64,000 nt of DNA. Origin: Halostreptopolyspora alba (GTDB lineage Bacteria; Actinomycetota; Actinomycetes; Streptosporangiales; Streptosporangiaceae). Shown here one piece after another: positions 16,897 through 24,580 of this stretch. The notes beneath the pieces are model-generated. The model did not search any database and was not told the DNA's origin. It saw only the letters and a program-made list of their open reading frames with translations. The DNA is taken from positions 372,001 to 436,000 of the forward strand of contig RJMB01000001.1 in assembly GCA_003725585.1 (NCBI GenBank). Reading direction: 5' to 3'. The position numbers and the translations under genes are program-made. Within the stretch, counting starts at the first letter, position 1, and each line of letters begins with the position of its first letter.

Positions 16897-17940
16897 CTAC
16901 AGCTCCGGCGCCAGCACCCGCTTGGGCGGGCCATCCACGATGACCAGGTCCAGGTCCGGATTGCGCTGGATGCCGTCCATGACGACCGACGGATCGATGA
17001 GGCCCTCAGTGTGCACGCGGTCGTCGGTCGCCACTCCAGTGGCGTCGAAGAAGGGCTCGAAGACGTCGGAGGTGAGCAGCCCGAGCATCTGTGTGTTGTG
17101 CGCGGCGATGGCGAAGCTGTGCACGGTTCCGGCCGGGGCGTGCAGGAAGTCCCCGGCTGTCAGCAGCACCTCGCGACCGTTGACCCACAGCCAGATCCGT
17201 CCGGACACACACAGGAAGTTCTCGGTGTGCAGGCGGTGGAAATGGCGGACGATGTAGGGCTGGGGTGCGGCGAGCGTGTTCACCGCGATGTAGCGGCCGC
17301 CGGTGTTGCGGCCCCGGGCCGCATAGGTGTTGATCGCGTCCGGCCAGGCGCGGTGGTCGCCGGTGCGGGCACGCAGGAAGTAGGCCTCGGCGCCGTCGGG
17401 AAGGGCCTCGTCCCAGGTGTCCCGGGCGTCGGTCAGCGGCAGGTCGTGCTGCTGGGCGCCCGCCGGCAGCGGTGGTGCGGGGTTCGGTACGGTCGCGTAG
17501 ACGTGGCGCTCGACCTGCTCGTAGGAGTCGGCGAGCGTGTCCAGCGCGCCGCTGGGCGCGCAGAAGAGCAGCAGCCGGGACATGTGGCCCAGCATCCGGT
17601 AGGCCGCCGGGGTGCCTGCTGGGATGTGCACGGAGTCGCCGGACACCAGAATGCGGCTCTGTCCGGGAAGCCAGAACTGCACGCTTCCCTCGAACACGTA
17701 GTAGGAGCGCTGGTGGGGGAGGCTGTGGAACGGCGTATGGGCACCGCGCGGCCCGAGGAGGAAGGCGGCGTCGAAGAGCCCGCCCGTATCGGCGCCGCGG
17801 GCGATGACCGTCCACAGCTGGCCGTCGGCCTCGTAGCGCAGGCCCTCGCCGCTCGCCAGGTAGTAGGGCACTGGTTCGCCAGGCAGGGTGTTGATGACCG
17901 GGGCCAGGTCGCGGATCGTCTCCAGGTCGGGTGCGGCCAC
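16897..17940 (-). CDS. Bicupin dioxygenase, quercetin 2,3-dioxygenase-like
   Basis: 347 aa from a GTG start, close to the ~340 aa of bacterial quercetinases. It has two cupin domains (~30-165 and ~205-345). The second retains a complete metal set: HFHRLHTEN (two His and Glu) and GTVHSF (His). The first, HTPFHSLPHQRSYYVFEG, lacks the usual Glu, and its last ligand position reads GTPAAYRM instead of a His, so it is probably degenerate. The family opens the flavonol C-ring with release of CO; other cupin oxygenase reactions are possible. It precedes no obvious flavonoid gene but lies 34 bp downstream of an esterase gene, probably the same operon. Confidence 0.8.
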   Translation of the reverse strand: MAAPDLETIRDLAPVINTLPGEPVPYYLASGEGLRYEADGQLWTVIARGADTGGLFDAAFLLGPRGAHTPFHSLPHQRSYYVFEGSVQFWLPGQSRILVSGDSVHIPAGTPAAYRMLGHMSRLLLFCAPSGALDTLADSYEQVERHVYATVPNPAPPLPAGAQQHDLPLTDARDTWDEALPDGAEAYFLRARTGDHRAWPDAINTYAARGRNTGGRYIAVNTLAAPQPYIVRHFHRLHTENFLCVSGRIWLWVNGREVLLTAGDFLHAPAGTVHSFAIAAHNTQMLGLLTSDVFEPFFDATGVATDDRVHTEGLIDPSVVMDGIQRNPDLDLVIVDGPPKRVLAPEL

Positions 17941-17974
17941 GGGGTTCTCCTATCGTAAAGCGGATTTGGAGCTG

Positions 17975-18913
17975 TCAGGGGCGGGCCGCGAGGTGGCGCC
18001 GGAAGAACGCGTCGATGTCTTCGAAGCCGAAGGTTGTGCGCTCGCCAGGGCCCTGCTGGGCGCGGTGCTCGGCCGGTGCGGGCCCTTCGGAGCGCAGCCG
18101 GCCGTCGTCCATCACCCGGGCGAGGTCGACGTCGAGGCGCCCCGCGGGGTTGAGGAAGCCGTGCCGGTAGCCCTCGACGAGATAGAGCTCGCTCGATGCG
18201 CCCGCGGCGACCAGGGCGTCGTGTAGTCGCTCGCTCTGGTGGTGCGAGACCAGGGTGTCGCCGGTGCCGTGGGAGATCTGGAACGGCGGGGCCTCGGGAA
18301 CCACCCAGCTGAGCGGGCTAGCCTGGCGCGCCGCCTCCGGGCGCTGCGCGGGCGGGCCGCCCAGGAGCCGTGCCTCTGGGGTGTGCGCCCCGCCCGCACC
18401 GGGCAGCGCCGTCTGCGCCTCGGCGGCCAGGTCGACGGGCCCGTAGGACTCCGCGACCGCCTGGAGCGACGGGTCCCCTTCGGTTTCCTCCTCGCCGGGC
18501 AGAACATCCAGGTGGCCGGTGAGTCCGGCCAAGGCGGCCAGATGGCCGCCGGCCGAGGATCCCCACGCTCCGACGCCGCGCGGGTCCAGGCGGTATACGT
18601 CGGCGTGTGTGCGCAGGAATCGGATCGCCGCGCGGACGTCGTGCAGTTGCGCGGGGAACAGCGCCTGCCCGGAGAGCCGGTACTCGACGCTTGCCACGGC
18701 GCAGCCACTGGACCGCGCCCGTTCGGCCAGGTCCGGTGCGAGGGTGCGGTCTCCGGCGAACCAGCCGCCGCCGTGCAGCCACAGCACAACCGGCACGCGC
18801 TCGTCGGGGGACGTGGGGCGGTACAGGTCGAGGCGCAGTTCGCCGGTGTCTCGCCGAGCGAAGAAGAGATCGGCCTCGACGGACACCGGAAAGTCGTCGG
18901 ACATGTGTCCCAT
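17975..18913 (-). CDS. Alpha/beta hydrolase, HSL-type esterase
   Basis: 312 aa. The oxyanion-hole motif HGGGW (~46-50) and nucleophile elbow GSSAGGH (~118-124) are those of the hormone-sensitive-lipase/kynurenine-formamidase-like esterases; the Asp (GTGDTLVSH) and His (YRHGFL) of the triad follow. It should be a cytoplasmic carboxylesterase for small acyl or aryl esters. It is transcribed ahead of the bicupin gene with a 34-bp gap, so the two may process an esterified phenolic together (inference). Two ATGs (18913 and 18904) are equally placed; I kept the longer. Confidence 0.88.
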   Translation of the reverse strand: MGHMSDDFPVSVEADLFFARRDTGELRLDLYRPTSPDERVPVVLWLHGGGWFAGDRTLAPDLAERARSSGCAVASVEYRLSGQALFPAQLHDVRAAIRFLRTHADVYRLDPRGVGAWGSSAGGHLAALAGLTGHLDVLPGEEETEGDPSLQAVAESYGPVDLAAEAQTALPGAGGAHTPEARLLGGPPAQRPEAARQASPLSWVVPEAPPFQISHGTGDTLVSHHQSERLHDALVAAGASSELYLVEGYRHGFLNPAGRLDVDLARVMDDGRLRSEGPAPAEHRAQQGPGERTTFGFEDIDAFFRRHLAARP

Positions 18914-19380
18914 GGTGGCCAGCTGGCCACCCCATGGCCAGTACGGATTTCCTCATGAGTGTTCGGCGGTTCCGGACGATCGCTTCGTTGTCGCCCGTCG
19001 CTGCGGTAGCGTCCGCACTCTGTGCGAGAGCGGCCGCAGGCGCAACGACCGGCGCGTCCGGCCCTGCCGGTGTACTGGCCTCAACTGGGCCGGAGAGCAG
19101 GAGGCCGAGGTGCGAGAACGCACCCGGATCTGGCCCGAGGGTCGCGAGGTCGCCTTCGGCATTGGAAGATCGCTGGCGCCGAAGTCTGCGGGCGCTGAAA
19201 CCAGCCGAGCGCCGGTGGATCGCGGAGACGGTTCCGCGCCTCGGTGAGTACTACCGCGCACCCGGCGAGCAGAGGGCCTCGTGAGGGTGCCGGAGCGAGA
19301 TCATCTCCAGATTGGCTCCACGGTGGAGCCCTAGCTAACCGAAGAAGACCATATGAACGGCCTTTGACCTGCGACTTCTA
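18914..19380. other. Intergenic stretch with hairpin downstream of tRNAs
   Basis: No convincing gene. The + frame ending at 19284 (RALKPAERRWIAETVPRLGE) vaguely resembles the tail of a MarR-like regulator but nothing upstream supports it. GGCTCCA/TGGAGCC (19314-19330) forms a 7-bp hairpin about 50 nt beyond tRNA-Val on the minus strand and may terminate the tRNA transcript. Confidence 0.4.
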
Positions 19381-19457
19381 TGGTGGGCGATGCTGGATTC
19401 GAACCAGCGACCTCTACCGTGTCAAGGTAGCGCTCTAACCAACTGAGCTAACCGCCC
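19381..19457 (-). tRNA. tRNA-Val(GAC)
   Basis: On the minus strand, acceptor GGGCGGT pairs with ATCGCCC (one G-U), the anticodon arm CTACC-TTGACAC-GGTAG gives anticodon GAC, the T-arm has GGTTCGAATCC, and CCA is encoded. It is the last of three tandem tRNAs. Confidence 0.97.
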
Positions 19458-19468
19458 GAGCCCGTGCG

Positions 19469-19542
19469 TGGAGGTGGAGACGGGATTTGAACCCGTGTCG
19501 ACGGCTTTGCAGGCCGCTGCCTCGCCTCTCGGCCACTCCACC
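19469..19542 (-). tRNA. tRNA-Cys(GCA)
   Basis: Acceptor GGTGGAG/CTCCACC, anticodon stem GCGGC/GCCGT around loop CTGCAAA (anticodon GCA), T-arm GGTTCAAATCC, encoded CCA. It lies in the middle of the tRNA cluster, 11 bp from tRNA-Val. Confidence 0.97.
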
Positions 19543-19573
19543 GGATTCAGCTGGGGAGGTTCCCCGATCTCCG

Positions 19574-19646
19574 AGCGGACGACGGGATTCGAACCCGCGA
19601 CCCTCACCTTGGCAAGGTGATGCTCTACCAGCTGAGCTACGTCCGC
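19574..19646 (-). tRNA. tRNA-Gly(GCC)
   Basis: Acceptor GCGGACG/CGTCCGC, anticodon stem TCACC/GGTGA around TTGCCAA (anticodon GCC), T-arm GGTTCGAATCC. CCA is not encoded (CGG follows). It is first in the Gly-Cys-Val transcript, an order common in actinobacteria. Confidence 0.97.
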
Positions 19647-19915
19647 GCGCCGGCTGATCCTCCGGGACGGCTTTCCGCCCCTTCGCCGTGCCGCAGTACG
19701 AACTTTATCGGAAACTCCGCGCTCGGCAAATTCGGGGGTGCTGTGGCGGGAAGTGGTGCGGGGGTCAGGCGGTGGGGCCATCGCGGAGGCGCCGGAGGTC
19801 GGCCCGATCGCGCAACTAGACTGGCGTGGGGAGTTCGCTCTTGACGGCGTCCACGGAGCCCGGCGCCTGACCGTCCGGCGTTCCCAAGGCGATGCAGTAA
19901 CGGAGTCACCAGCCC

Positions 19916-20614
19916 ATGTCCGCACCGAACCCAGGCCGAGACGTGTTGCCATCCCCGGTACAGCGCCCCGTACCGCTGCGCGAGAGTGTGTACGAGGCGC
20001 TGCTGGACCTCATCGTTCGGCGCCGGCTCCCACCCGGGCAGCACCTCGTCGAGACGGAGCTCGCCGACTGGCTCGGCGTTTCGCGGCAGCCGGTGCGCGA
20101 GGCGCTGCAGCGGCTGAGCAACGAGGGGTGGGTCGACCTGCGGCCGGGATACGGGGCGTTCGTCCACGAGCCCACCGAGAGTGAGGCGGAGCAGCTGCTC
20201 GCGGTGCGCGCCCTGCTGGAGACGGAGGCGGCCATGCTCGCCGCCGACAACAGTGAGGCCGGGGACGTCCAGCGTCTGCGTGACCTGTGGCGCGACGGCA
20301 TCGCCGCCCTGGAGCGGGGCGACTACGACACCGTGCTGGACGCCAACGCCGAGCTGCACCGCATGATCACCGACCTCTCCGGGAACCGGGTGCTGGCGGA
20401 CCTCGCCTCCCAGGTCGCCCGTCGTGTGCGCTGGTACTACGCCCTTGTCGTGCGGTACCGGGGCCGCGAGTCCTGGGACGAGCACGCCCGGATCATCGAC
20501 GCCATCGCCACCGGGGACCGTGACACCGCCGGGCGTCTCATGCGCGAGCACACGGACGCGACCCGCCGGATGTACCTCGCACACGCCGGTACGGAGGACT
20601 CGGAGGACAGCTGA
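19916..20614 (+). CDS. GntR-family (FadR-type) transcriptional regulator
   Basis: 232 aa. The N-terminal winged HTH (~20-88; LRESVYEALLDLIVRRRLPP, VSRQPVREALQRLSNEGWV) is followed by an all-helical FCD domain (~98-222) with the ligand-site pattern DANAELHRMI ... H. FCD proteins sense small carboxylates. It stands alone on the plus strand, 270 bp from the tRNA cluster and convergent with a dehydrogenase; its target is unknown. ATG 19916 is the first in-frame start, and the HTH begins ~18 residues later. Confidence 0.9.
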   Translation: MSAPNPGRDVLPSPVQRPVPLRESVYEALLDLIVRRRLPPGQHLVETELADWLGVSRQPVREALQRLSNEGWVDLRPGYGAFVHEPTESEAEQLLAVRALLETEAAMLAADNSEAGDVQRLRDLWRDGIAALERGDYDTVLDANAELHRMITDLSGNRVLADLASQVARRVRWYYALVVRYRGRESWDEHARIIDAIATGDRDTAGRLMREHTDATRRMYLAHAGTEDSEDS

Positions 20615-20693
20615 GATCCCGGGGAGGAGTGTGGGGCCAGGTGCCGGGGTTCGGGAGTGTGCGCCGCCCCACCCGCGCCACCATTGGCTGACC

Positions 20694-21602
20694 TCACAGT
20701 TTTGGGGGCAGTCCCACCAGTCGTGCGCTCTCCTCCCACAGCCGGTCGCAACGGGCGACGTCGGTTGTGTGAGGGGCGGTGGGCACCTCGCGGCGCCTGA
20801 CGTGGAAGCGCCCGGTGACTCCGGCCACGTTGGGCGAGGTGGCCAGCCAGGACGGCGTGTCGGCGCCGGTGTCGGGCCCCGGCATCGGGAAGAGCCCCAT
20901 CGTTCGGCCGAGGAGACGTAGTAGCCCGCGGTCGTTGCGGCCCAGGCCCGTGTCGCGGATCACGCCGGGGTGCGCTCCGTTCACCGTGATCGCCGTGCCG
21001 TGGAGCCGTGCCGCGAAAGCGTAGACGAACATCGCGTTCATGTTCTTGGTGCGGCCGTAGCCGAGCGCGGGGCGGAGGCTGGGGAAGGGGCCACGGTGGC
21101 GGTCCCGGGTCAGCTGTAGGTCGTCCAGGTCCACGGGGAGCCGGGCCAGTGTGCCGGGGTCGGCGCCGACCACGACGAACCGGGCGGGCCGGTCGCCGAG
21201 CGGGCGCACCAGCGACCGGAGCAGCAGGTAGGGCGCGAGGTGGTTCACTGCCAGCATGCGGGTGATTCCCTCGGGTGTGGTCTCGGCGGGGTCGACCGTG
21301 CAGGCGGCGTTGCTGATGACGATGTCCGGGGGTGTGGGCTGGGTCAGCCGCTCCGCGAGCTTCGCCGTGTCGGCGAGTGAGGAGAGGTCGGCTCGTCGCA
21401 ACCGCAGCTCGGCGTCGGGGGCGGAATCGCGAATCCGGGCGGCGCTTCGCTCCAGTCGCCGCTGGCTGTGGCTGACCAGGTCGACGTCCACCCCTTCGGT
21501 GGCCAGGCGCCGGGCGATGGCCGCGCCGATGCCGCTGGTGGCTCCGGTGACCACCGCACGCTTCCTGGGAGGTCGCTGGTCGCTGGTGTCCGTGTGCCGC
21601 AT
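20694..21602 (-). CDS. Short-chain dehydrogenase/reductase
   Basis: 302 aa SDR. The cofactor motif TGATSGIGAAIARRL (~21-35; TGxxxGIG) favours NADP(H) given the downstream SHSQRR. NAA replaces the usual NNAG (ISNAACT), and YGRTKNMN supplies catalytic Tyr and Lys. Length and pattern recall retinol-dehydrogenase/protochlorophyllide-reductase-like SDRs. ATG 21602 is preferred because AGGAG precedes it; a TTG at 21632 would place the start inside a palindromic operator. It is convergent with the GntR gene and monocistronic. The substrate is unknown. Confidence 0.9.
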   Translation of the reverse strand: MRHTDTSDQRPPRKRAVVTGATSGIGAAIARRLATEGVDVDLVSHSQRRLERSAARIRDSAPDAELRLRRADLSSLADTAKLAERLTQPTPPDIVISNAACTVDPAETTPEGITRMLAVNHLAPYLLLRSLVRPLGDRPARFVVVGADPGTLARLPVDLDDLQLTRDRHRGPFPSLRPALGYGRTKNMNAMFVYAFAARLHGTAITVNGAHPGVIRDTGLGRNDRGLLRLLGRTMGLFPMPGPDTGADTPSWLATSPNVAGVTGRFHVRRREVPTAPHTTDVARCDRLWEESARLVGLPPKL

Positions 21603-21618
21603 CGCCACCCCACTCCTT

Positions 21619-21664
21619 GTTGACATTGTCAACTAAGGTAGAAGGCGACGATGACATCGTCAAC
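21619..21664. promoter_or_regulatory. Two TetR-like operators upstream of the SDR gene
   Basis: TGACATTGTCAAC (21621-21633) and TGACATCGTCAAC (21652-21664) repeat 31 bp apart, i.e. on the same DNA face. The first sits in a perfect 15-bp palindrome (21619-21633, GTTGACA-T-TGTCAAC) and the second overlaps another perfect one (21647-21661, GACGATG-A-CATCGTC). The first site lies 17 bp before the SDR start. They look like TetR-family operators, but no TetR gene is adjacent. Confidence 0.65.
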
Positions 21665-21795
21665 AACGCAGGTGAAGTGATTACGCGGGAGTGATCCCGG
21701 GGTCTCCGGTTGACATGGAAACGTCCGCGCCGCGTTGGGGCCGACTCCGCGACGTCGGCGAGAGTGCCCCGCCGACGCCCGGCATCTCGGTGGGG

Positions 21796-22824
21796 TCAGC
21801 TCTCCTCGGGGCCGGTCGAGCGGCGCTCGTCGCTACGCGCCTCGACCGCGGCGAGGTTGGGGGTCGGCTCGTTCAACCGCCACCAGCGATCGCGGAGCTC
21901 GCGCTTGCGGTGGGCGAGCCGGCGCGTCGTGGCCACCCTGGCGTAGCGGGCGAGGTCGCGGGCCGCGGCGCGTGGTGCCCCCGACAGCTCGTAACCGTTG
22001 TGCCTCAGCCGGGAACCGAGCACCGTCTCGCACAGCGAGATCTCCCACGGTTCCAGGCGCTTCTCCCAGGAACCCGAGCTGGACCGGTTGACCTCGCGGT
22101 GGGTGTTGGTGTGCCACGTCTTGCGCTCGGGCACGGCGACGTCGGCCACCCGGTTCGGTTCGCACATGGCGGGGTCGAACTCCTCGCCGAGGAACGCGCA
22201 CAGTGCCGACAGCTCCTCCTCGGGAGAGTCGATCAGCCGCTCGTAGTACAGCTGGTAGTAGGAGTCCGGCCCCAGCCGGCGCTGGGCGGCGCGACCGTAG
22301 TCGAGGGCCTCGGCCCAGGTAGCCATGGCGGTGACACTGTCGTGGCGGTACCAGTCCATGTTCTTCAGCGAGCCGACGCAGTCGCGGCCGTCGCGGATCA
22401 GGTGCACGATCTGGACGTCGGGGAACAGCCGGACCAGTTCGTTGATGTGCTGGTAGTAGCCGGGGCGCTTGTCGCCCCACCTGGGCTTGTCGAACCGGTG
22501 GGCGTAGCCGCGGAACACGGTGCCCAACGCTGAGCCGAGCGTGGGCGGGCCGTCCACGATCTCGGCGATGGTGCGCTCCGGGTCGAGCCCGAGGTCGCCG
22601 AAGCGGCTACGCCTCCGCCGCACGATGTGTTCCGCGAGGGCCCGCCGGTTCCCGCTGTCCCGCAGGTCGCCGAACTCGCGCCGACTCCAGTAGGCGTCGA
22701 GTACGAACCGGGTCTCCGGGGGGATGGCGATGCGGGGGTGCGAGTGCAGCATCAGCTGCAGCAGGGTCGTTCCCGATCTCGGGCATCCGAGGACGATGAT
22801 CGTTCGGTTGGGGGGTGGCGCCAT
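21796..22824 (-). CDS. Sulfotransferase family protein
   Basis: 342 aa. The 5'-phosphosulfate loop CPRSGTTLLQLMLHSHP (~12-28) and the 3'-phosphate region IRDGRDCVGS (~130) are those of PAPS-dependent sulfotransferases of the Sulfotransfer_3 type. It transfers sulfate from PAPS to a hydroxyl on a carbohydrate, lipid or peptide; the acceptor cannot be deduced. The C-terminus is unusually arginine-rich (~300-342) and could contact membranes or polyanions. The gene is monocistronic. ATG 22824 (MAPPPNRTIIVLG) is favoured over a GTG three codons earlier. Confidence 0.88.
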   Translation of the reverse strand: MAPPPNRTIIVLGCPRSGTTLLQLMLHSHPRIAIPPETRFVLDAYWSRREFGDLRDSGNRRALAEHIVRRRRSRFGDLGLDPERTIAEIVDGPPTLGSALGTVFRGYAHRFDKPRWGDKRPGYYQHINELVRLFPDVQIVHLIRDGRDCVGSLKNMDWYRHDSVTAMATWAEALDYGRAAQRRLGPDSYYQLYYERLIDSPEEELSALCAFLGEEFDPAMCEPNRVADVAVPERKTWHTNTHREVNRSSSGSWEKRLEPWEISLCETVLGSRLRHNGYELSGAPRAAARDLARYARVATTRRLAHRKRELRDRWWRLNEPTPNLAAVEARSDERRSTGPEES

Positions 22825-22873
22825 GGGAACCAACCTATAGCCAAGATCGGGGATCGGGTCGCGCCCACACGAG

Positions 22874-22907
22874 ACGGCGCACCCCCGGTTTTCCGGGGGT
22901 GCGCCGT
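22874..22907 (-). terminator. Terminator of the metF transcript
   Basis: ACGGCGCACCCCCGG (22874-22888) and its perfect complement CCGGGGGTGCGCCGT (22893-22907) flank a TTTT loop, 20 bp after the metF stop on the minus strand. The 15-bp GC stem is a strong intrinsic terminator candidate. Confidence 0.8.
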
Positions 22908-22926
22908 GGTGGTGTCCCGGGGCGGG

Positions 22927-23865
22927 TCACACCGCGATCGCCTCGCTGTCCGGAGCGCCGCGCACGGTCGGTAGTCCCAGGTCGGCGACGATCCTACCGA
23001 GGGTGTCGTCGTGCCGGAAGTCGGCGAAGTGCAGCCCGCGTACCCCCGGCAGGGACAGCGCGTGCTTCGCCTGCTCCAGGGCGAGCTGGTAGGCCGCCTC
23101 GCGTTCGTCGGAGGCGTTGGCGACGAGGTCGATCACCGACTGCGGGACGGCGATGCCGGGAACGCGCTCGTTCATGAAGCGCAGCGCCTTGGCCCCCTTG
23201 ACCAGGCAGATGGTGGGCAGCAGGGCGACCTTGCGGTTGAGCCCGGTGCTCTCGGCCAGGTTGGTGAACTCGGTGAGCCGGTCCTCGTGGTAGCAGATCT
23301 GTAGTTGCAGGAAACGCGCTCCCGCGGCCGCCTTCTTCAGGCCACGGCGTACCCGGTAGGCGTACGGCGGTGCCCCGGGGTTCTCCACCGCGCCGATCAG
23401 CAGTGGGGGAGCGGGGTCGAGCGGGCGGCCGGAGAGGTACCTGCCCTGGGCGAGCCGGTTGGCGGCCCGGATGAGTTGCGGGGAGTCCATGTCGAACACC
23501 CGGCCCGTCTCCGGTTCGTCGCCCGCTGTGACGTCGTCACCGGTCATGCAGCACAGCGTGGTCACGCCGTGCAGGGCGGCGCCGACGATGTCGGCCTCCA
23601 GGGCGAGCCGGTTCTTGTCGCGGCAGGCCACCTGCATGATCGGCTCCACGCCGAGCCGGTTGAGGGCGATCGCGACGGCGACGTTGGAGGCGTGGGCGTG
23701 GGCCGCGGCGTTGTCGGTCGCGTTGAGCGCGTCGACGTAGGGGGCCAGTCGCCTGACGTGCTCGGAGATGGCGTTGAGGCCGCCGCCGTCGACGGGCGGG
23801 CACTCGGCGGTGATCACCGGCCGGGCCGGTGTGGGCTCGGTGAGAAGCTCGGCCAGAGAAGACAC
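22927..23865 (-). CDS. metF: Methylenetetrahydrofolate reductase (MetF family)
   Basis: 312 aa TIM-barrel flavoprotein from a GTG start. ITAECPP holds the family's catalytic Glu, and CCMTGDD the FAD-contacting Asp region. It interconverts 5-methyl-THF and 5,10-methylene-THF. The enzyme is coupled 10 nt behind an MTHFR C-terminal-domain protein and lies divergent from a DmdA-like demethylase gene; here it probably runs in the oxidative direction, turning methyl-THF from demethylation into methylene-THF (inference). Housekeeping metF for methionine synthesis would be the alternative, but the context argues against it. An AGGAG lies just upstream of the GTG. Confidence 0.88.
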   Translation of the reverse strand: MSSLAELLTEPTPARPVITAECPPVDGGGLNAISEHVRRLAPYVDALNATDNAAAHAHASNVAVAIALNRLGVEPIMQVACRDKNRLALEADIVGAALHGVTTLCCMTGDDVTAGDEPETGRVFDMDSPQLIRAANRLAQGRYLSGRPLDPAPPLLIGAVENPGAPPYAYRVRRGLKKAAAGARFLQLQICYHEDRLTEFTNLAESTGLNRKVALLPTICLVKGAKALRFMNERVPGIAVPQSVIDLVANASDEREAAYQLALEQAKHALSLPGVRGLHFADFRHDDTLGRIVADLGLPTVRGAPDSEAIAV

Positions 23866-23875
23866 CGGGCGGCTC

Positions 23876-24241
23876 CTATTCCTCGTCCGACTGCCAGCCG
23901 GCGGGTACCTGCTTGTCACGACCGGTGAGCAGGTTCTTCCACGAGGAGGTCCCCTGCAAACGGTTGTCCACGGGTGGCCGTAGGTCGTCGAACTGCTCGC
24001 GCCACGTGCGGGGCATCTTCTCCGAGCGGTCCTGGGCCTTCACCCAGACGCAGGGCATGTCGGGCTCGACCTCGCAGTTGCCGTCCTCGCGGACCCCGCC
24101 ACAGGGCCCGTTGCGCAGGTTCTTGGGGCAGGTCATCGGGCAGGTGAGCCCGGTCTTGTGGAGGACGCACTGGCCGCACATGGTGCAGCCCCAGACGGGT
24201 TTCTTCACCGCGTGTTCGATCGTGGCGAGCAGTTGGACCAA
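23876..24241 (-). CDS. MTHFR C-terminal (zinc/Fe-S cysteine) domain protein
   Basis: 121 aa. It is a dense cysteine protein: WGCTMCGQCVLHKTGLTCP, then MTCPKNLRNGPCGG, GNCEVEP and MPCVW, i.e. the MTHFR_C (PF12225-type) module, at least eight Cys. In folate-dependent O-, N- and S-demethylating systems it partners MetF-like reductases, probably holding an Fe-S cluster that feeds electrons to or from them. TTG 24241 is chosen as start because AAGGAG lies 6 nt before it. It is the first gene of the two-gene minus-strand unit with metF, and shares its upstream region with the demethylase gene 24581. Confidence 0.88.
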   Translation of the reverse strand: MVQLLATIEHAVKKPVWGCTMCGQCVLHKTGLTCPMTCPKNLRNGPCGGVREDGNCEVEPDMPCVWVKAQDRSEKMPRTWREQFDDLRPPVDNRLQGTSSWKNLLTGRDKQVPAGWQSDEE

Positions 24242-24378
24242 GGCCCGCTCCTTATCCGCTTCCTGGGCACTACGGCGAGACGCCCTGTGCTGTCACCTGG
24301 GGTCACGAACAGCGGCGATCCGCTCCGTGGCGGTGCGATGCGGGCCGGAGGAGTGGGTTCCGCCGCCCCGTGCTGTTC

Positions 24379-24562
24379 GTTGCGCAATTAGAGACGCTGT
24401 GCATATGGAGAAACATCGTTATGTGTGGTTAGCATATGAGGGCGCGAATCGTTGCGTCAATAGAAGCTCGTTGCGTTACACGGAACTTACTTGGGTGTTT
24501 GTTCTTGACAGGAGCAACGAGCGAGGAGGACGCTCTGTTGCGCATAGCGAACTCAGTTGCGC
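24379..24562. promoter_or_regulatory. Divergent control region with tandem GTTGCG repeats
   Basis: In the 339-bp spacer between the MTHFR module and the GcvT-family gene, GTTGCGY occurs five times: 24379, then two tandem pairs 24451/24470 and 24537/24556, each pair with a 19-bp step. The 24537 pair ends 18 bp before the ATG at 24581. TTGACA (24505-24510) could be a -35 element. The same 19-bp-step pair recurs before gene 26164. This is a likely operator shared by both transcripts; IclR 33841 is the nearest regulator. Confidence 0.65.
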
Positions 24563-24580
24563 CAAGTGATGGAGGTCCGT

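Noticed and set aside
18956..19284. Plus-strand frame ending in a MarR-like tail (LKPAERRWIAETVPRLGE)
   Set aside because: Only ~30 residues look protein-like and no HTH is visible upstream in any frame; too weak to call a gene or a relic.
19281..19646. tRNA cluster as an integration site of a mobile element
   Set aside because: No integrase, excisionase or duplicated tRNA 3' end is found on either side within the window.
24242..24580. Glycine riboswitch upstream of the GcvT-family gene
   Set aside because: No paired aptamer-like stems with the conserved cores are seen; the region is instead filled with GTTGCG repeats.
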